Source of the DNA: Episyrphus balteatus
Taxonomy: Eukaryota; Arthropoda; Insecta; Diptera; Syrphidae
Assembly: GCF_945859705.1 (NCBI RefSeq)
Contig: NC_079134.1
Coordinates: 158,259,718-158,323,717 of the forward strand
Direction: 5' to 3'
Length of the DNA: 64,000 nucleotides
Shown here: positions 1-9,976 of the stretch, in pieces
How positions within the stretch are numbered: the first letter of the stretch is position 1
Layout of the letters: every line of letters starts with the position of its first letter
The notes under the pieces: model-generated
Databases searched by the model: none
Seen by the model: only the letters and a program-made list of their open reading frames with translations
What the model was told of the DNA's origin: nothing
Translations under genes and position numbers: made by a program

Positions 1-325
1 CCGAAATTTAATTAAGTACACCAAGTTTTAAAAAAAATTAAACATTAAATATGTAAACAATGTAAGCTAAATGGCTTCTAAAGCTAAATAAAGTTAATTC
101 AAAAATTAAAAAATTGGCCTGCGAACCCATCGAAAGAATTTTTGTGAAGAAACATTCCCAACATGTTAAGTAAAAATTTTCAACCTGGCAATATACTCCC
201 ATTTCACTGTCAGACAATTATTGCCAAACAAAGAAGGGTAACCCTTTGGGACAAACTCTTTCAATTTTTGTGCCCAATCAGCTTAAGTACCAATGTCTTG
301 GGTAAAATGAACACTATGGCTCATA

Positions 326-462
326 TGCAAAAAGAATGAGCTTAAGCTCTATCTCACTTTTCAGTACATTTTCTAGAGATCTACATATCTCAAGAAAATG
401 AGAAAGATCTCAAGAAAATGTACTGAAAAGTGAGATAAGAGCTTAAGCTCATTTTTATTGCA
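326..462. mobile_element. 137-bp hairpin MITE with TA duplication
   Basis: Two nearly identical inverted arms, about 326-380 and 407-462, share TGCAA followed by AATGAGCTTAAGCTCT and then a common stretch ending AGTACATTTTCT. The ends read TGCAA...TTGCA and are flanked by TA on both sides (324-325 and 463-464), as expected for a Tc1/mariner-type non-autonomous element. The arms are well preserved, so the copy looks young compared with its neighbours. Confidence 0.7.
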
Positions 463-1591
463 TAAGACCCTATGTTATCATCTAACCACCCAAGAACCAG
501 CCGTGAGTTGAATTATTCTTAGATTTCACTTTGATAGAAAGTTTTTTTTTTAAACTATAAAAAGTCATCCCACAAAAAAAAAAAACAATGACAAAGCTGT
601 TTGGATTAACTTCTTGTAGGCACAAAATATAAAACAAACAACCTTAAAGTCATTAAAGTATTTTATCAAAATTCACAAAAAAAAAGTTTCTGGTGGTTTG
701 TTCACAATATTTATTATTACCTAAGTTAAGATTTAAGTTATACCTAATAATATTACAAGGATTAAAAAATCTATCCGTAGAGAAAAGTATAAAAATAAAT
801 TTAATTGAATAAAATAAAACTTTGACAAAGAGATATATTTACAAACTACTTGCAAGTTGGAACACCAAAGAGAGAACAATATACAAGCCATTCTTAATCC
901 CCTTGAGAAAAAAAGTTTTAGTTTGTATCGTCGTTCTGGGCTATATTAAATTTACCGCTGCTGCTGTGCTACTGCAGTGCTTTTCAATGCAAAAACAAAA
1001 AGAGGTAAAATAAGATTCTTATATAAAACAAATACCGACATGAGAAGTTTTTTTCCTCTTTCCTTTCCCGTTGCACATACTACAATCATTATGAAAGAAA
1101 AGAATTTCCAGAGTCATCGTTCGTCAGATATGAATGAATAAAGAGGACATGGAATGATAAAGTAGATAGGTACTCGTACTTGTACAGGTACAAAAACTCT
1201 TTTTAGTCGCGTTGACAAGAAATAACAAAGACAAACTCTTCCTATCATCACATTCACTATATATCTCTACAACTTTCGTATGAACGATTTTCTGTTTTCC
1301 AATTACAAAATGAATGTTCTTATTGGAAAATACCTACTCATAAGTATATGCAAAGTTTACTCCAGATAAATCAGAAAATTAAGACCTTCTAATCGTTACG
1401 TTAAGTCGAACGACATTTAGTCTCTATTTCTCATTCTTTTAAATATTCTTAGAAAAACCAAACAATTACTCTAGAACTAAATAATAAAAATATGACTAAA
1501 CATCTTCCGCTGCTGTTGTTGCTCCAGAAACCAAATGAAACATAATGAGATCACAATATAAATAGAATTTGAATGAGAAAACTAAAAGTCC

Positions 1592-1730
1592 AGTCAAAAT
1601 AGACATTCAACCCAGAAATAATTCGCATAGAGCTGAAAATTGGTACAGAGTATTGAAACGTCGTTTAAAGTAAAATTTCAAACGTTCCCAAAAGCTTCAT
1701 AAAAAGTTATTCAAGGTTAAATGTGGGAAA
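1592..1730. repeat. Inverted repeat copy A in Khc intron
   Basis: This stretch matches the reverse complement of 5785-5932. The best-conserved core is AGAAATAATTCGCATAGAGC followed by TGAAAATTGGTACAG. Similarity then continues at a lower level through AAAAAGTTATTCAAG. Confidence 0.7.
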
Positions 1731-2529
1731 TACAAGTTTAATAAAAGACAAAATACACGATTTTTTCGTATAGTCCTTTCTCTGAAACCTTACATCTTCT
1801 AAAAGATGACAGCTACGAAATAGCACATCTTAATATTTTTTATGGGGGCTATAAAATAACTTTGAAATATATTTCAAAAATTCCGTTTTAGAAGAGTTAA
1901 GTACGAAAAAAATGTTATTTTTTACAAACTAAAAAAAAAAATGTTTTATTTTTCTAATTATAGCTCTGAGAAATAAAAAATGAATTAAATTATGTAAAGG
2001 AGCACATAATCTATGAAAATTAGTTTAGGTAACATTGACCATTTGACGAAAATAGACAAAAAACCATATTTTCTACATATACCACTCAATTAAGCGCATT
2101 ATCTTTTAAACTATAAGTGTTACTAAAGGGTAATTTCATGAAAAAGTGGACACTTTGAACAAATTATGCAGACTTTTTTACTTTTTCCAATAGAAAATTA
2201 ATATTTACAAACGGCAACTCTTTATGCAAGTTGCAACAATAGATTCTTTGTTATATTCAATTATGGCTAGAAATTAAATTCAAGGAGTATAAATAATCCT
2301 AAAGCATTTTTAAAGCATAAGCTTGCCAACTACAGAAGAATTTCACATGAATGTGACGAAAAAAAGAGCCCACAAAAAACAAAATAAATCTAATAGTGAC
2401 AATGACAATATCCCCTTCTGATTGCTAAAATAAATAACCATTTAAGCAAGCTTTGTAACACAAAATCCGATTTTAAAATGACTTTAATGAAAATGCATTT
2501 ATTCTTTATTTTTGCAACAATAAATCGCA

Positions 2530-2917
2530 GGTAACATGAGTTACCAAATTAATGTAACGTGAATTACCTAAATATTTTCAAATGTTTCATCGAAGTATTC
2601 AATAAATGTTTGGTTTTGTCGCTAATTATAAAAACTTGTAATTTTGTATGTACCTATGGAATCTTCAATACAAATTAAGATTCTTAATTTCATACTCTTA
2701 AAACTCGTGTTCGATTTTTGTAACGTGAGTTACCAACAGACTTTTATTTTTCCCAAGCAAATGCTTAAAATAAAGGAAAATGTTTTACTTTATTATGAAA
2801 GTAAAAGTTATGCTAAATTCATAGACAGTATTTTCGTATCAATTTATATTAAATTTTGACAAAAAATAAGCTATTTATGTATTGAAAATTTTGTGAATGT
2901 TAGGTAAGTGAGTTACC
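2530..2917. repeat. Cluster of four GTAAC-N-TGA-GTTACC dyads
   Basis: Four near-palindromes with the same core occur at 2530-2545 (GGTAACATGAGTTACC, a perfect dyad around ATGA), 2554-2568 (GTAACGTGAATTACC), 2720-2734 (GTAACGTGAGTTACC) and 2903-2917 (GGTAAGTGAGTTACC). The sequence between them is AT-rich and not clearly repeated. Confidence 0.6.
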
Positions 2918-3612
2918 ATGGAATTGCCATAAAGCATTATTTTAAGCTTTTTTGTGGAAAACATTATACCTAGTCTATGAATTGAGTTAAAAATATACAT
3001 ATATTCAAAAAAAAACTCATATTTTAGAAGCTAGGTACAAAAATTTGCAATTATTGGGTTTTGACCAAATACTAATTTTTTTGTTTCGAAGGACTACCCT
3101 AACAAAAAAAAAAAAAAGTTTTTATATAGAGGAGCACATTATCTACTAGTTTTTCAAAGACAGCTTTTCGATATGGCTCATCGCTTAAGAGTAATGGGCA
3201 AAAAAAACGTTATTTTCGACATTTAACACATTTTAAAAAACACGATATCTTCTCAACGATAGGTACCTTGCAGAAAAAAAGTGTCATAACATTTTTTTTA
3301 GGAAATTACAAAACCTACAAGTCTTCGATATATTTTTTTTTTTGATAGCTTCTCCCGTTTCAAAGTTGTATACCTATGAAAAACCTACATTTTCGACGGT
3401 TGTAATATTATATATCAGTTATAATTATTATAAATATTGAGTATTTTTAATTTGGGCTTTTATGATCTGTGAATTTTTAAAGCAATTAAAAGACTAATCC
3501 ATTAATTTTCCCGACCTTTCGTTTGGTTTTTTGCCAATATATTCAGGGGTTTTAATTTTATTAGACCTTAAATACAATTACAATTCTTTTTATAGAACAT
3601 TAGGCCTGCTTA

Positions 3613-4082
3613 TAGCGTTTTCGTTTGGTCGTCCGGGACTGTCCGGAATTCTCCCGAACGATTCTGAAACTGATCGTTTGGCACTCAATGACAGTTCTAA
3701 TTCTGAAAAGAAGAGAAAATCGGTTCCGAATTTTGAGGCAGAATCAAAACCAGAATCACGCACACATGTTAACACTTAAGACGTCAAAGTAATGAAATGT
3801 CATTCTTTGTTATTCATTTCTCAATTTCAAGATTTTTAACTATGCACAAACTTTAAATTATATTAAAATAATGTGAAGAAAGAAAACAAAAATAAATAAC
3901 TTAATGATAATAAAAAAAAAAATAAACAAAACAAAACTTTCATCAGACGTTCGCATTTGATGTTTCACAAATACAAAGAAACCCAAACTTCAGAATAAAA
4001 AAAAAGTATCTAACTCTGATCGTTTGGCATTCCGGATCGGACAGTCCCGGACGCTTCTAAGAATTCCCAAACGAAAACGCTA
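3613..4082. mobile_element. 470-bp TIR element, TTA-flanked (PIF/Harbinger-like)
   Basis: The terminal inverted repeats start TAGCGTTTTCGTTTGG at both ends (3613 onward, and the reverse complement ending at 4082). Inside them the subterminal block CGTCCGGGACTGTCC also occurs on both sides in inverted orientation. TTA lies directly outside each end (3610-3612 and 4083-4085), fitting the TWA preference of PIF/Harbinger. No transposase is encoded, so it is non-autonomous. Confidence 0.65.
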
Positions 4083-4111
4083 TTAGTGAAGAAAATCTAG
4101 AACAGAACAGC

Positions 4112-5262
4112 ACAGGTTCAGAAACGTTAGGGACTAAATATTTAGGTAATTTCTCGGTCTGTGATTGGTAAACTGTCAACAAAAACCTTCCAATTTAAGT
4201 AATTTTATTGGAAGGCAGTTATACAAGAAAATTTTCCCTAAAAATTTAGGATGGTTTTTTTATGGTCAACCTGACGGTAATAGAATTAAATCTATTTGTG
4301 TGAAAAACGAGTAAAAAGTTCATTATAGGTTACAATTAATATTATTTATTTATTAAAGTGAAATTTCGTGTCTACCCCATTCGATCTGTAGGTAAAATTT
4401 TCAAGTAAATTTAAAAATTTAACAATAATGGCGTATCCAAACTATTTTATGTCGAATTCCTTTCAATTGAAAAATCGAATTTTCGGCGATCTCGAAGCGA
4501 ATTTTTTCTGAAAATCATGTTCCATAGAAAAAAAATTCGCCTCAAACGAAGCAGAATTCGAATTTTTTTTAATCCCTCTTTTTTGAGAGATTTACATGGA
4601 TTTGCACACACACTTGGAACATTTGACATTTCTCAAACGTCAAGCTGAAAGTTTTCTTCGTGTTGTTTGTTTATTTGAGAACACCAACTTCAAATAAAGA
4701 GTAAATTTTAATTGAATATCGTATTTTTATTGCGGAAAAATATGAAATAAATAAAAAAAAAACAATGTGCGATCAAAATATATTTATTCCTGGCATAGTT
4801 CTTGTGAAAAATTAAAATTACTGTGACTTTTCTCCTCGTAATTGTCGTCAGAAAATTTTTTCTCTGTAAAACCACAGCATACGGCCAAAATAATTAACCT
4901 TCTACTTCATCTTCACTCAGATCTTAATAATAACTGCAATTTCCCTTTGATTCTGATTAAAATAAATCTATATTACCGAAGAAAATAAACAAAATTATTG
5001 ATCAAAGGAATCTCTGGTTTTATTTTGCAGAAATTGTTTTGGTTTCAGCTTGACGTTCGTGTAAAAATTGTTGTCAAATGACACACATACAATCGCAAAA
5101 AGAATTCGGTCTGTTTTCATGTTCCTTTTTAAGACCAAAAATTCGATTTTTTGAGGCGATTCAAAAAATTGAAAGGAATTCGACATTAGTGAATTTACTC
5201 AAACTTCCGTTCAGAAAATACGTTGCCTAAATATCTAAACCCTAATATTTCCTGAACGTGCC
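4112..5262. mobile_element. Nested inverted-repeat elements
   Basis: There are two levels of inverted repeat. The outer arms pair about 4112-4145 with 5218-5262 and share GTTCAG, GTTAGGG/ATTAGGG and ATATTTAGG blocks. The inner arms begin ATGTCGAATTCCTTTCAATT at 4449 and end with its reverse complement at 5186, giving a 738-bp inner unit. No clear target duplication was found for either level. No protein-coding capacity was recognised. Confidence 0.55.
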
Positions 5263-5784
5263 CATTTTAAATTTTTTTCTTCATATTTTTTAGGATTCTA
5301 GAGGAAATTCCAATTTTTTTTTATTCATTTTATCATATTTTTGTTTGAATAAAACAAAACAGCTGTGCTTGACACTTCTAACTCATTTCCTTTTCCTCAA
5401 AAAAAAGGAGCAGAAAAACTAGAACTAAACTGTGCTGGAAAACTTCATGAAACCCAAAATGACAGACTGTAGAACAGGCAAAGTTTTATTTCATGGAACA
5501 CACAAATCTGTACTTTTTGGATCTTTTCTGTGCGGATAAGATTCATTAAACAGACCTATTTTTTTTTTTTTGTTTTTTTCTCTTAAATTAATAACTTGCC
5601 GTCAAATTACATTTTTATATATGTTTCTATATTTTTATCAAACAGAACAGAAACTTAAAACCTATTATCACAGACAATACATACTTATTTTATCACAGTG
5701 TTATAACTTGAGCTTATGTTGTTTTTATCCTTATTGAAATTCATTACTCTTCAAGAGTACCTACATATATCGTTTGTTTTTTTT

Positions 5785-5932
5785 TTCGACATTTAAACTT
5801 GAATAACTTTTTAAGCAAACATGAGACTTTTGATATTTTACTATAATTCGACATTTCAATGCCCTGTACCAATTTTCAGCTCTATGCGAATTATTTCTGA
5901 GTTTTCCCTTTTTTAATGTCTATTTTGTCTGG
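5785..5932. repeat. Inverted repeat copy B in Khc intron
   Basis: Reverse-complement partner of 1592-1730, about 4.2 kb away. Within the best-preserved core the two copies differ by few substitutions. No target duplication was identified, so they may be two insertions of one family rather than the ends of one element. Confidence 0.7.
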
Positions 5933-6484
5933 ACAATAAAGAGAAGAAGAAAAAAAAAAAACAATGGAAAGGAAAGAAAAGTCGGATGCATGACTCCCAA
6001 ACAAGCCCAAGAGCAGCCCGATATCCACCACATCATTCGGTCCAACAGTAATCGATCTATTTTTAAAGCCAAGAGAAGTTACGTGAAGTTTTCATGAAGT
6101 GCTTATTCTATAGATAGGTACACTTTACAACGATATGGAAACAAAAAACTGAGATAATCTTTATGGAAATTTGCCTTAACTGATTGCAACTTTATATGAG
6201 ACTGTGAGACTTTGTCCGTCCGTGTGGCAGACGTAATTTTTTTGTATATTTTCTCTCTAATTTGCGGCTCTTTGCGGGGATGTGATGATGACTCATTCAA
6301 CTTGTCATACAAAAAAACTTGGGCGGGGGAAGAGAAAAAAAAACTTTTTTTCTTCTTTACTTTTTTTTTGCACATGCAAAATAAGTCTATAACCAAAATC
6401 AATTGAAAAACTTTGTCGACAGACAGAATAAAAAATTAGATTAGCATTTTAGCATTTATAAAATAATTATAAGAAAATACTTAC

Positions 6485-6631
6485 AGCAATAGAAATGCAA
6501 TTTTCCTCAGTGCTATTGGGAAATTTTACAACAAATTTGGATCCAGCTTTTTCCTCGCTATCGTTGAGCGGTCGAAAACGACACACCACTCGGATGCTGT
6601 CCTCCGCAGGGATTTCCCGTTCGGCAGACAT
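6485..6631 (-). CDS. Khc: Kinesin-1 heavy chain, first coding exon (partial gene)
   Basis: This exon encodes the N-terminus of the kinesin-1 motor, the ATP-driven plus-end microtubule motor that carries organelles, mRNPs and vesicles. Read on the minus strand it opens with ATG (6631-6629) and gives 49 codons beginning MSAEREIPAEDSI. It continues through VVCRFRPLNDSEE, the first beta strand of the kinesin motor domain, and ends at ENCISIA. This is nearly identical to the known start of dipteran Khc. The exon ends in phase 0 at a strong donor (gtaagt, from 6484 downward). The P-loop, switch regions and stalk must be encoded left of position 1, because no continuation was found in 1-6484. The start is fixed by the family N-terminus. 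The gene is divergent from Ccdc93. The family identity is clear; expression and the full structure cannot be judged from this window. Confidence 0.95.
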
Positions 6632-6935
6632 GTCGACGGTCGACGGAAATTTATTTTATTTGAAAAATGTTTTAACACAAGCTACGTTTCTATTTTGGAT
6701 ATATTTTTTGTATGAGTGTAATCGTGAAGTCGTAGTTTTTTATGATGGATATTATATCTATCTGGAAAAAAATAAGGATAATTGATTTTTTTCGATTTTT
6801 TTTCCTTTGTTCGAAGAGAGCTCACTCGAAAAGGGGGGACGTCGCACTCGGACTACGTCGTCGGTCGGCGAAAAGAAAATTTTTTACAAAATATATTTCG
6901 CTGCCGTTCGGTTTTGTCTGACTGAACTGACAGAG
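6632..6935 (-). promoter_or_regulatory. Khc: Probable Khc 5' UTR and core promoter
   Basis: The region directly upstream of the Khc ATG is markedly richer in GC than its surroundings at about 6810-6970. On the minus strand two Inr-like motifs lie close together: TCAGTT (plus 6925-6930) and TCAGTC (plus 6920-6925). Both fit the fly initiator TCAKTY and would give a 5' UTR of about 290 nt. I see no TATA box at the right distance and no clear DPE. The start-site position is an inference. Confidence 0.35.
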
Positions 6936-7028
6936 AGAGAAAAGAACAGAGAGATCAAGCACACGACAAAACACCACGACGAATATTATACGAATACACA
7001 CCTAAAAGAAAAATTGAAAAAATATTAA

Positions 7029-7964
7029 AACGGCAAATGTATATAAAATTGTTTTTTTTTTCTCGTTTTGCCTTTTATAAAATTAATGTAGTTGTCTCAC
7101 TCTATTTTAAATTAGAAGAACACCGATATATTAGAATTTGTAACTTTCACAGAGAGAAAAAAAAAATTGCTTCCGAAATTAATCGATAAATTTTCTTTAT
7201 AAATCCAAATGGTTTAAGTTTTTTATTAAAGTAGAAATAAATGGAAAAATAATTAAATTATCTAGATTTTTGTTTTTATTCGTAGATTAAGTTAGGAATA
7301 ATAAAGCACTTGAATTTGCTATTTTATATTTAAATTTATGTACTTAAAAAGACAGAAGACGAATGAGTAGTTATTTTTTCTTTCGCTCTCAGCGCTAGTC
7401 TTTTGCGAAATAAAATTTTCATTTCTCTTTTCTTTTTTAAACTAGATTCGTAGATGAATGACGTAAGCGGTACTGCCAGAAGTGAGTTTTTTGAAATGTA
7501 AACAAATGAGTGTGTTTGAAGTGATTTGTAAAATCACTAGATGAACGCGTTCAGTTACTTTATATTTTTTTTAATTTACTTTAACCTGTAGTAGGAATTT
7601 CCATGTTATGTAGATAGTTTGTCGACTTCCAGTTATATCCAACCATTACCATGGTATAAGAAAAGAAGGTACTATCGTATTTATTTATCTGACTTATGGT
7701 GTTGTTGCGACTACTTAAAACAAAATTGTTTTTTTTTCTTGACAGATTTAGATCAAAAAATAAATCGATTTTTTTATCAAACGAAAACACCATTAATTTA
7801 TGTTTAATTTTTTTTTTCTTGATAATATGCAGAAAGTCTGTACCGAGAACAACTGTCAGATGAAAGAAAAAAAAAATAGCTCCCTAATGGCCAGTTGTAC
7901 AAATATTTAATCTGTGGTTCAGCAACTTTTATTTTCTGAATTCGGTGGCAAATTTTAAATCAAA
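7029..7964. other. Intergenic, no gene seen
   Basis: This AT-rich stretch is upstream of Khc. About 7440-7570 is less AT-rich and could hold promoter sequence, but I see no supported feature. Confidence 0.4.
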
Positions 7965-8770
7965 AGAGAAATGTCAAATTTGAGTCTTTGGCTCAAGAGG
8001 CATCGTGTCTCTTTTTTCTAATTTTCTTTTGATAACACCGGCACACAAAAAAAAAAAAGTGTCATGAACCAGAAACCAGACCTATCTTTCTATATGTTTT
8101 TAGGCACGCTGAATCCGAATTTGAAGTCCGTTTGGCCCCATCACCCTCCAGTTTTGAGCTGTGAGTGCATTTTGTTTGAATTTTTATGACTTTTTTGGAG
8201 TAATATGCAAAAAACTCAAAAAAAGGTAGTTTTTGGGGTCTTTTTTACATTTTTCTCAAAACTGAAGGGTGACCGGGCAAAACGGACTTGAAAATCGGAT
8301 TCAGCGGTCCCAAAAACATATAGAAAGATAGGTCTGCTTCCTGGTACATGAAACTTTTTTTTTTGTGTGCCGGGTATGACAGCGACATGTCGCGACAGTG
8401 CTAGCACACAAAAAAAAGTTCTATGAACCAGAAACCAGACCTATCTTTCTATATGTTTTTGGGACCGCTGAATCCGAATTTCAAGTCCGTTTTGCCCGGT
8501 CACCCTCCAGTTTTGAGAAAAGTGTAAAAAAGACCCCAAAAACTACCTTTTTTTGAGTTTTTTGCATATTACTCAAAACTGGAGGGTGACAGGGCCAAAC
8601 GGACTTAAAATTCGGATTCAGCGGGTCCAAAAACATATAGAAAGATAGGTCTGGTTTCTGGTTCATGACACTTTTTTTTTTTTTGTGTGCCGGTGTGTAA
8701 TCATTCTGTGAGACGCGTGTACTATTACACGATGCCTCTTGAGTTCAGGACTCAAATTTGACATTTCTCT
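7965..8770. mobile_element. Foldback element with two internal palindromes
   Basis: The outer arms AGAGAAATGTCAAATTTGAG (from 7965) and its reverse complement (to 8770) also share CTCAAGAGGCATCGTGT. Inside are two large palindromes in tandem, about 8038-8373 and 8404-8692. Each is bounded by GCACAC plus an A-run and by a T-run plus GTGTGC, so four copies of one roughly 150-bp arm alternate in orientation. Shared blocks include CCAGACCTATCTTTCTATAT and TCACCCTCCAGTTTTGAG (variants). Reading frames inside it are by-products of the repeat. Confidence 0.7.
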
Positions 8771-8917
8771 TGTTTGTTTAAATTACCGACGAAACACGCA
8801 CAAAAACCGAAAAACCACGCACACAGCAAATTTTTTAACAATTATTTACCATTTCCCGAGACGAAACACGAAGAAAATTTGTTATTTTTCAAATTAGTCC
8901 CGTTCCATTGGAATTAA

Positions 8918-9067
8918 AGCCTGGTACGTAGCTCGCGCTAAATTTTAGCTCCCATACAAATTATCGAAACATTTTATCTGAGCTAAAATGGATCCCATAC
9001 AAATTATCGATAACTTGTATGGGAATTTTATCTCGGCTAAAATTTAGCGCGAACAGCGTACCAGGCT
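8918..9067. mobile_element. 150-bp MITE with TAA flanks
   Basis: The inverted ends AGCCTGGTACG...CGTACCAGGCT are followed inward by CGCGCTAAATTTTAGC and its inverse. TAA sits outside both ends (8915-8917 and 9068-9070). The element lies about 830 bp upstream of the Ccdc93 start codon and carries TATCGATA, the fly DRE motif, at 9005-9012. Confidence 0.7.
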
Positions 9068-9070
9068 TAA

Positions 9071-9892
9071 CACATGATCTTCTACTCGAGGAGATAGGAA
9101 TGTGTAGTTGTTGTACTAGATTTCTACTCACGAGTAAACTATACCACCTCCAATAGAACAGGGGCTATTATAATTTTTTTAAATGACATTTTATAAATTA
9201 AAACAAAAACAAATTTCCTGTTTACTGCGATTAAAATATAAAAATTTAAGGCCGGCCTGACAGATTGGTGCCCGTTTTTTGACAAACAAATTTTGCCATT
9301 TTTCGGAATATATTACCTTATTATGTGTACTGAGGTGCGTTCTTTTTCTAACAATAGTCAACCATCGTTGTTATGTCAAAAAATATTGTTGATGTGTCAT
9401 CGTTAGAAATTGTTGGGTTTTTTACAAATCATTTAGGAACGATTTATTGTTAAATATTGTTAAACTGTCAAACACAAAAAAAAATTGTTTTGAAAATATT
9501 TTTATTTGCATAATTATAACAAAAACAATATTTTTTAGTCAAAATAAATTCTCTTGTATCATAAAATTGCAAAACTCTTGTTTTTATTTTCATTTTATTC
9601 CGCTTATTTCCAAAAGAAAAAAATCCTTAAGTTGGTTTTGTAAACAAAACATCCACTTTGACACATCAACAACAGCCGTTCAAAAAAATCATGTATCTAG
9701 ACATACGATAAAAATAAGAACGCATTCTTTTTTATCCGGATTGAGGTTCTGTTTGATCCTTGTTTGACAACAAAAGTCAGCTGTTTGTTTTTTGCTATCT
9801 ATCTGCCATCGTTTCTCAAATAAAATGTATTAATAATTAATAAAAATAATTTTCAACATCCAAGTTAAAAAGTTATTGTTAATTAAAAAATA
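9071..9892 (+). promoter_or_regulatory. Ccdc93: Ccdc93 upstream region
   Basis: This AT-rich stretch lies between the MITE and the Ccdc93 start codon. It must contain the promoter unless there are upstream non-coding exons. I see no convincing TATA box or initiator at a fixed distance; the start site is unresolved. Confidence 0.3.
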
Positions 9893-9976
9893 ATGGCAAA
9901 TCGTGAAATATTTGCAAAAGCTTTACCAAATGTTAAATTAGCCACTCGTTTTGATGCCGATGGCAATGAAGTTCAG
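9893..9976 (+). CDS. Ccdc93: Ccdc93 exon 1
   Basis: It encodes 28 codons from ATG (MANREIFAKALPNV...) and ends CAG|gtgtgt in phase 0. The preceding bases aaaaata are AT-rich, as is usual upstream of insect start codons. Confidence 0.88.

Larger units (their letters stand above)
1..6484 (-). other. Khc: Khc intron 1 (left part of window)
   Basis: This is the sequence between the Khc exon 1 donor and the left edge. No motor-domain exon was found on the minus strand (I looked for sequence that would encode the usual next segment, GKVYLFDKVF), so intron 1 is inferred to be at least 6.48 kb. It is AT-rich and contains the inverted-repeat elements listed separately. The stretches 466-1590, 1733-2529, 2918-3612 and 5263-5784 show nothing further beyond homopolymer runs. 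Confidence 0.7.

Noticed and set aside
6495..6785. Plus-strand 96-codon frame over Khc exon 1
   Set aside because: It is the antisense shadow of the Khc exon, whose minus-strand translation is a clear kinesin N-terminus.
6807..7028. Plus-strand 73-codon frame
   Set aside because: It overlaps the probable Khc 5' UTR and promoter on the other strand and has no family resemblance or splice context.
8216..8666. Two minus-strand frames of about 60 codons
   Set aside because: They lie in the foldback palindromes and resemble each other only because the DNA is repeated.
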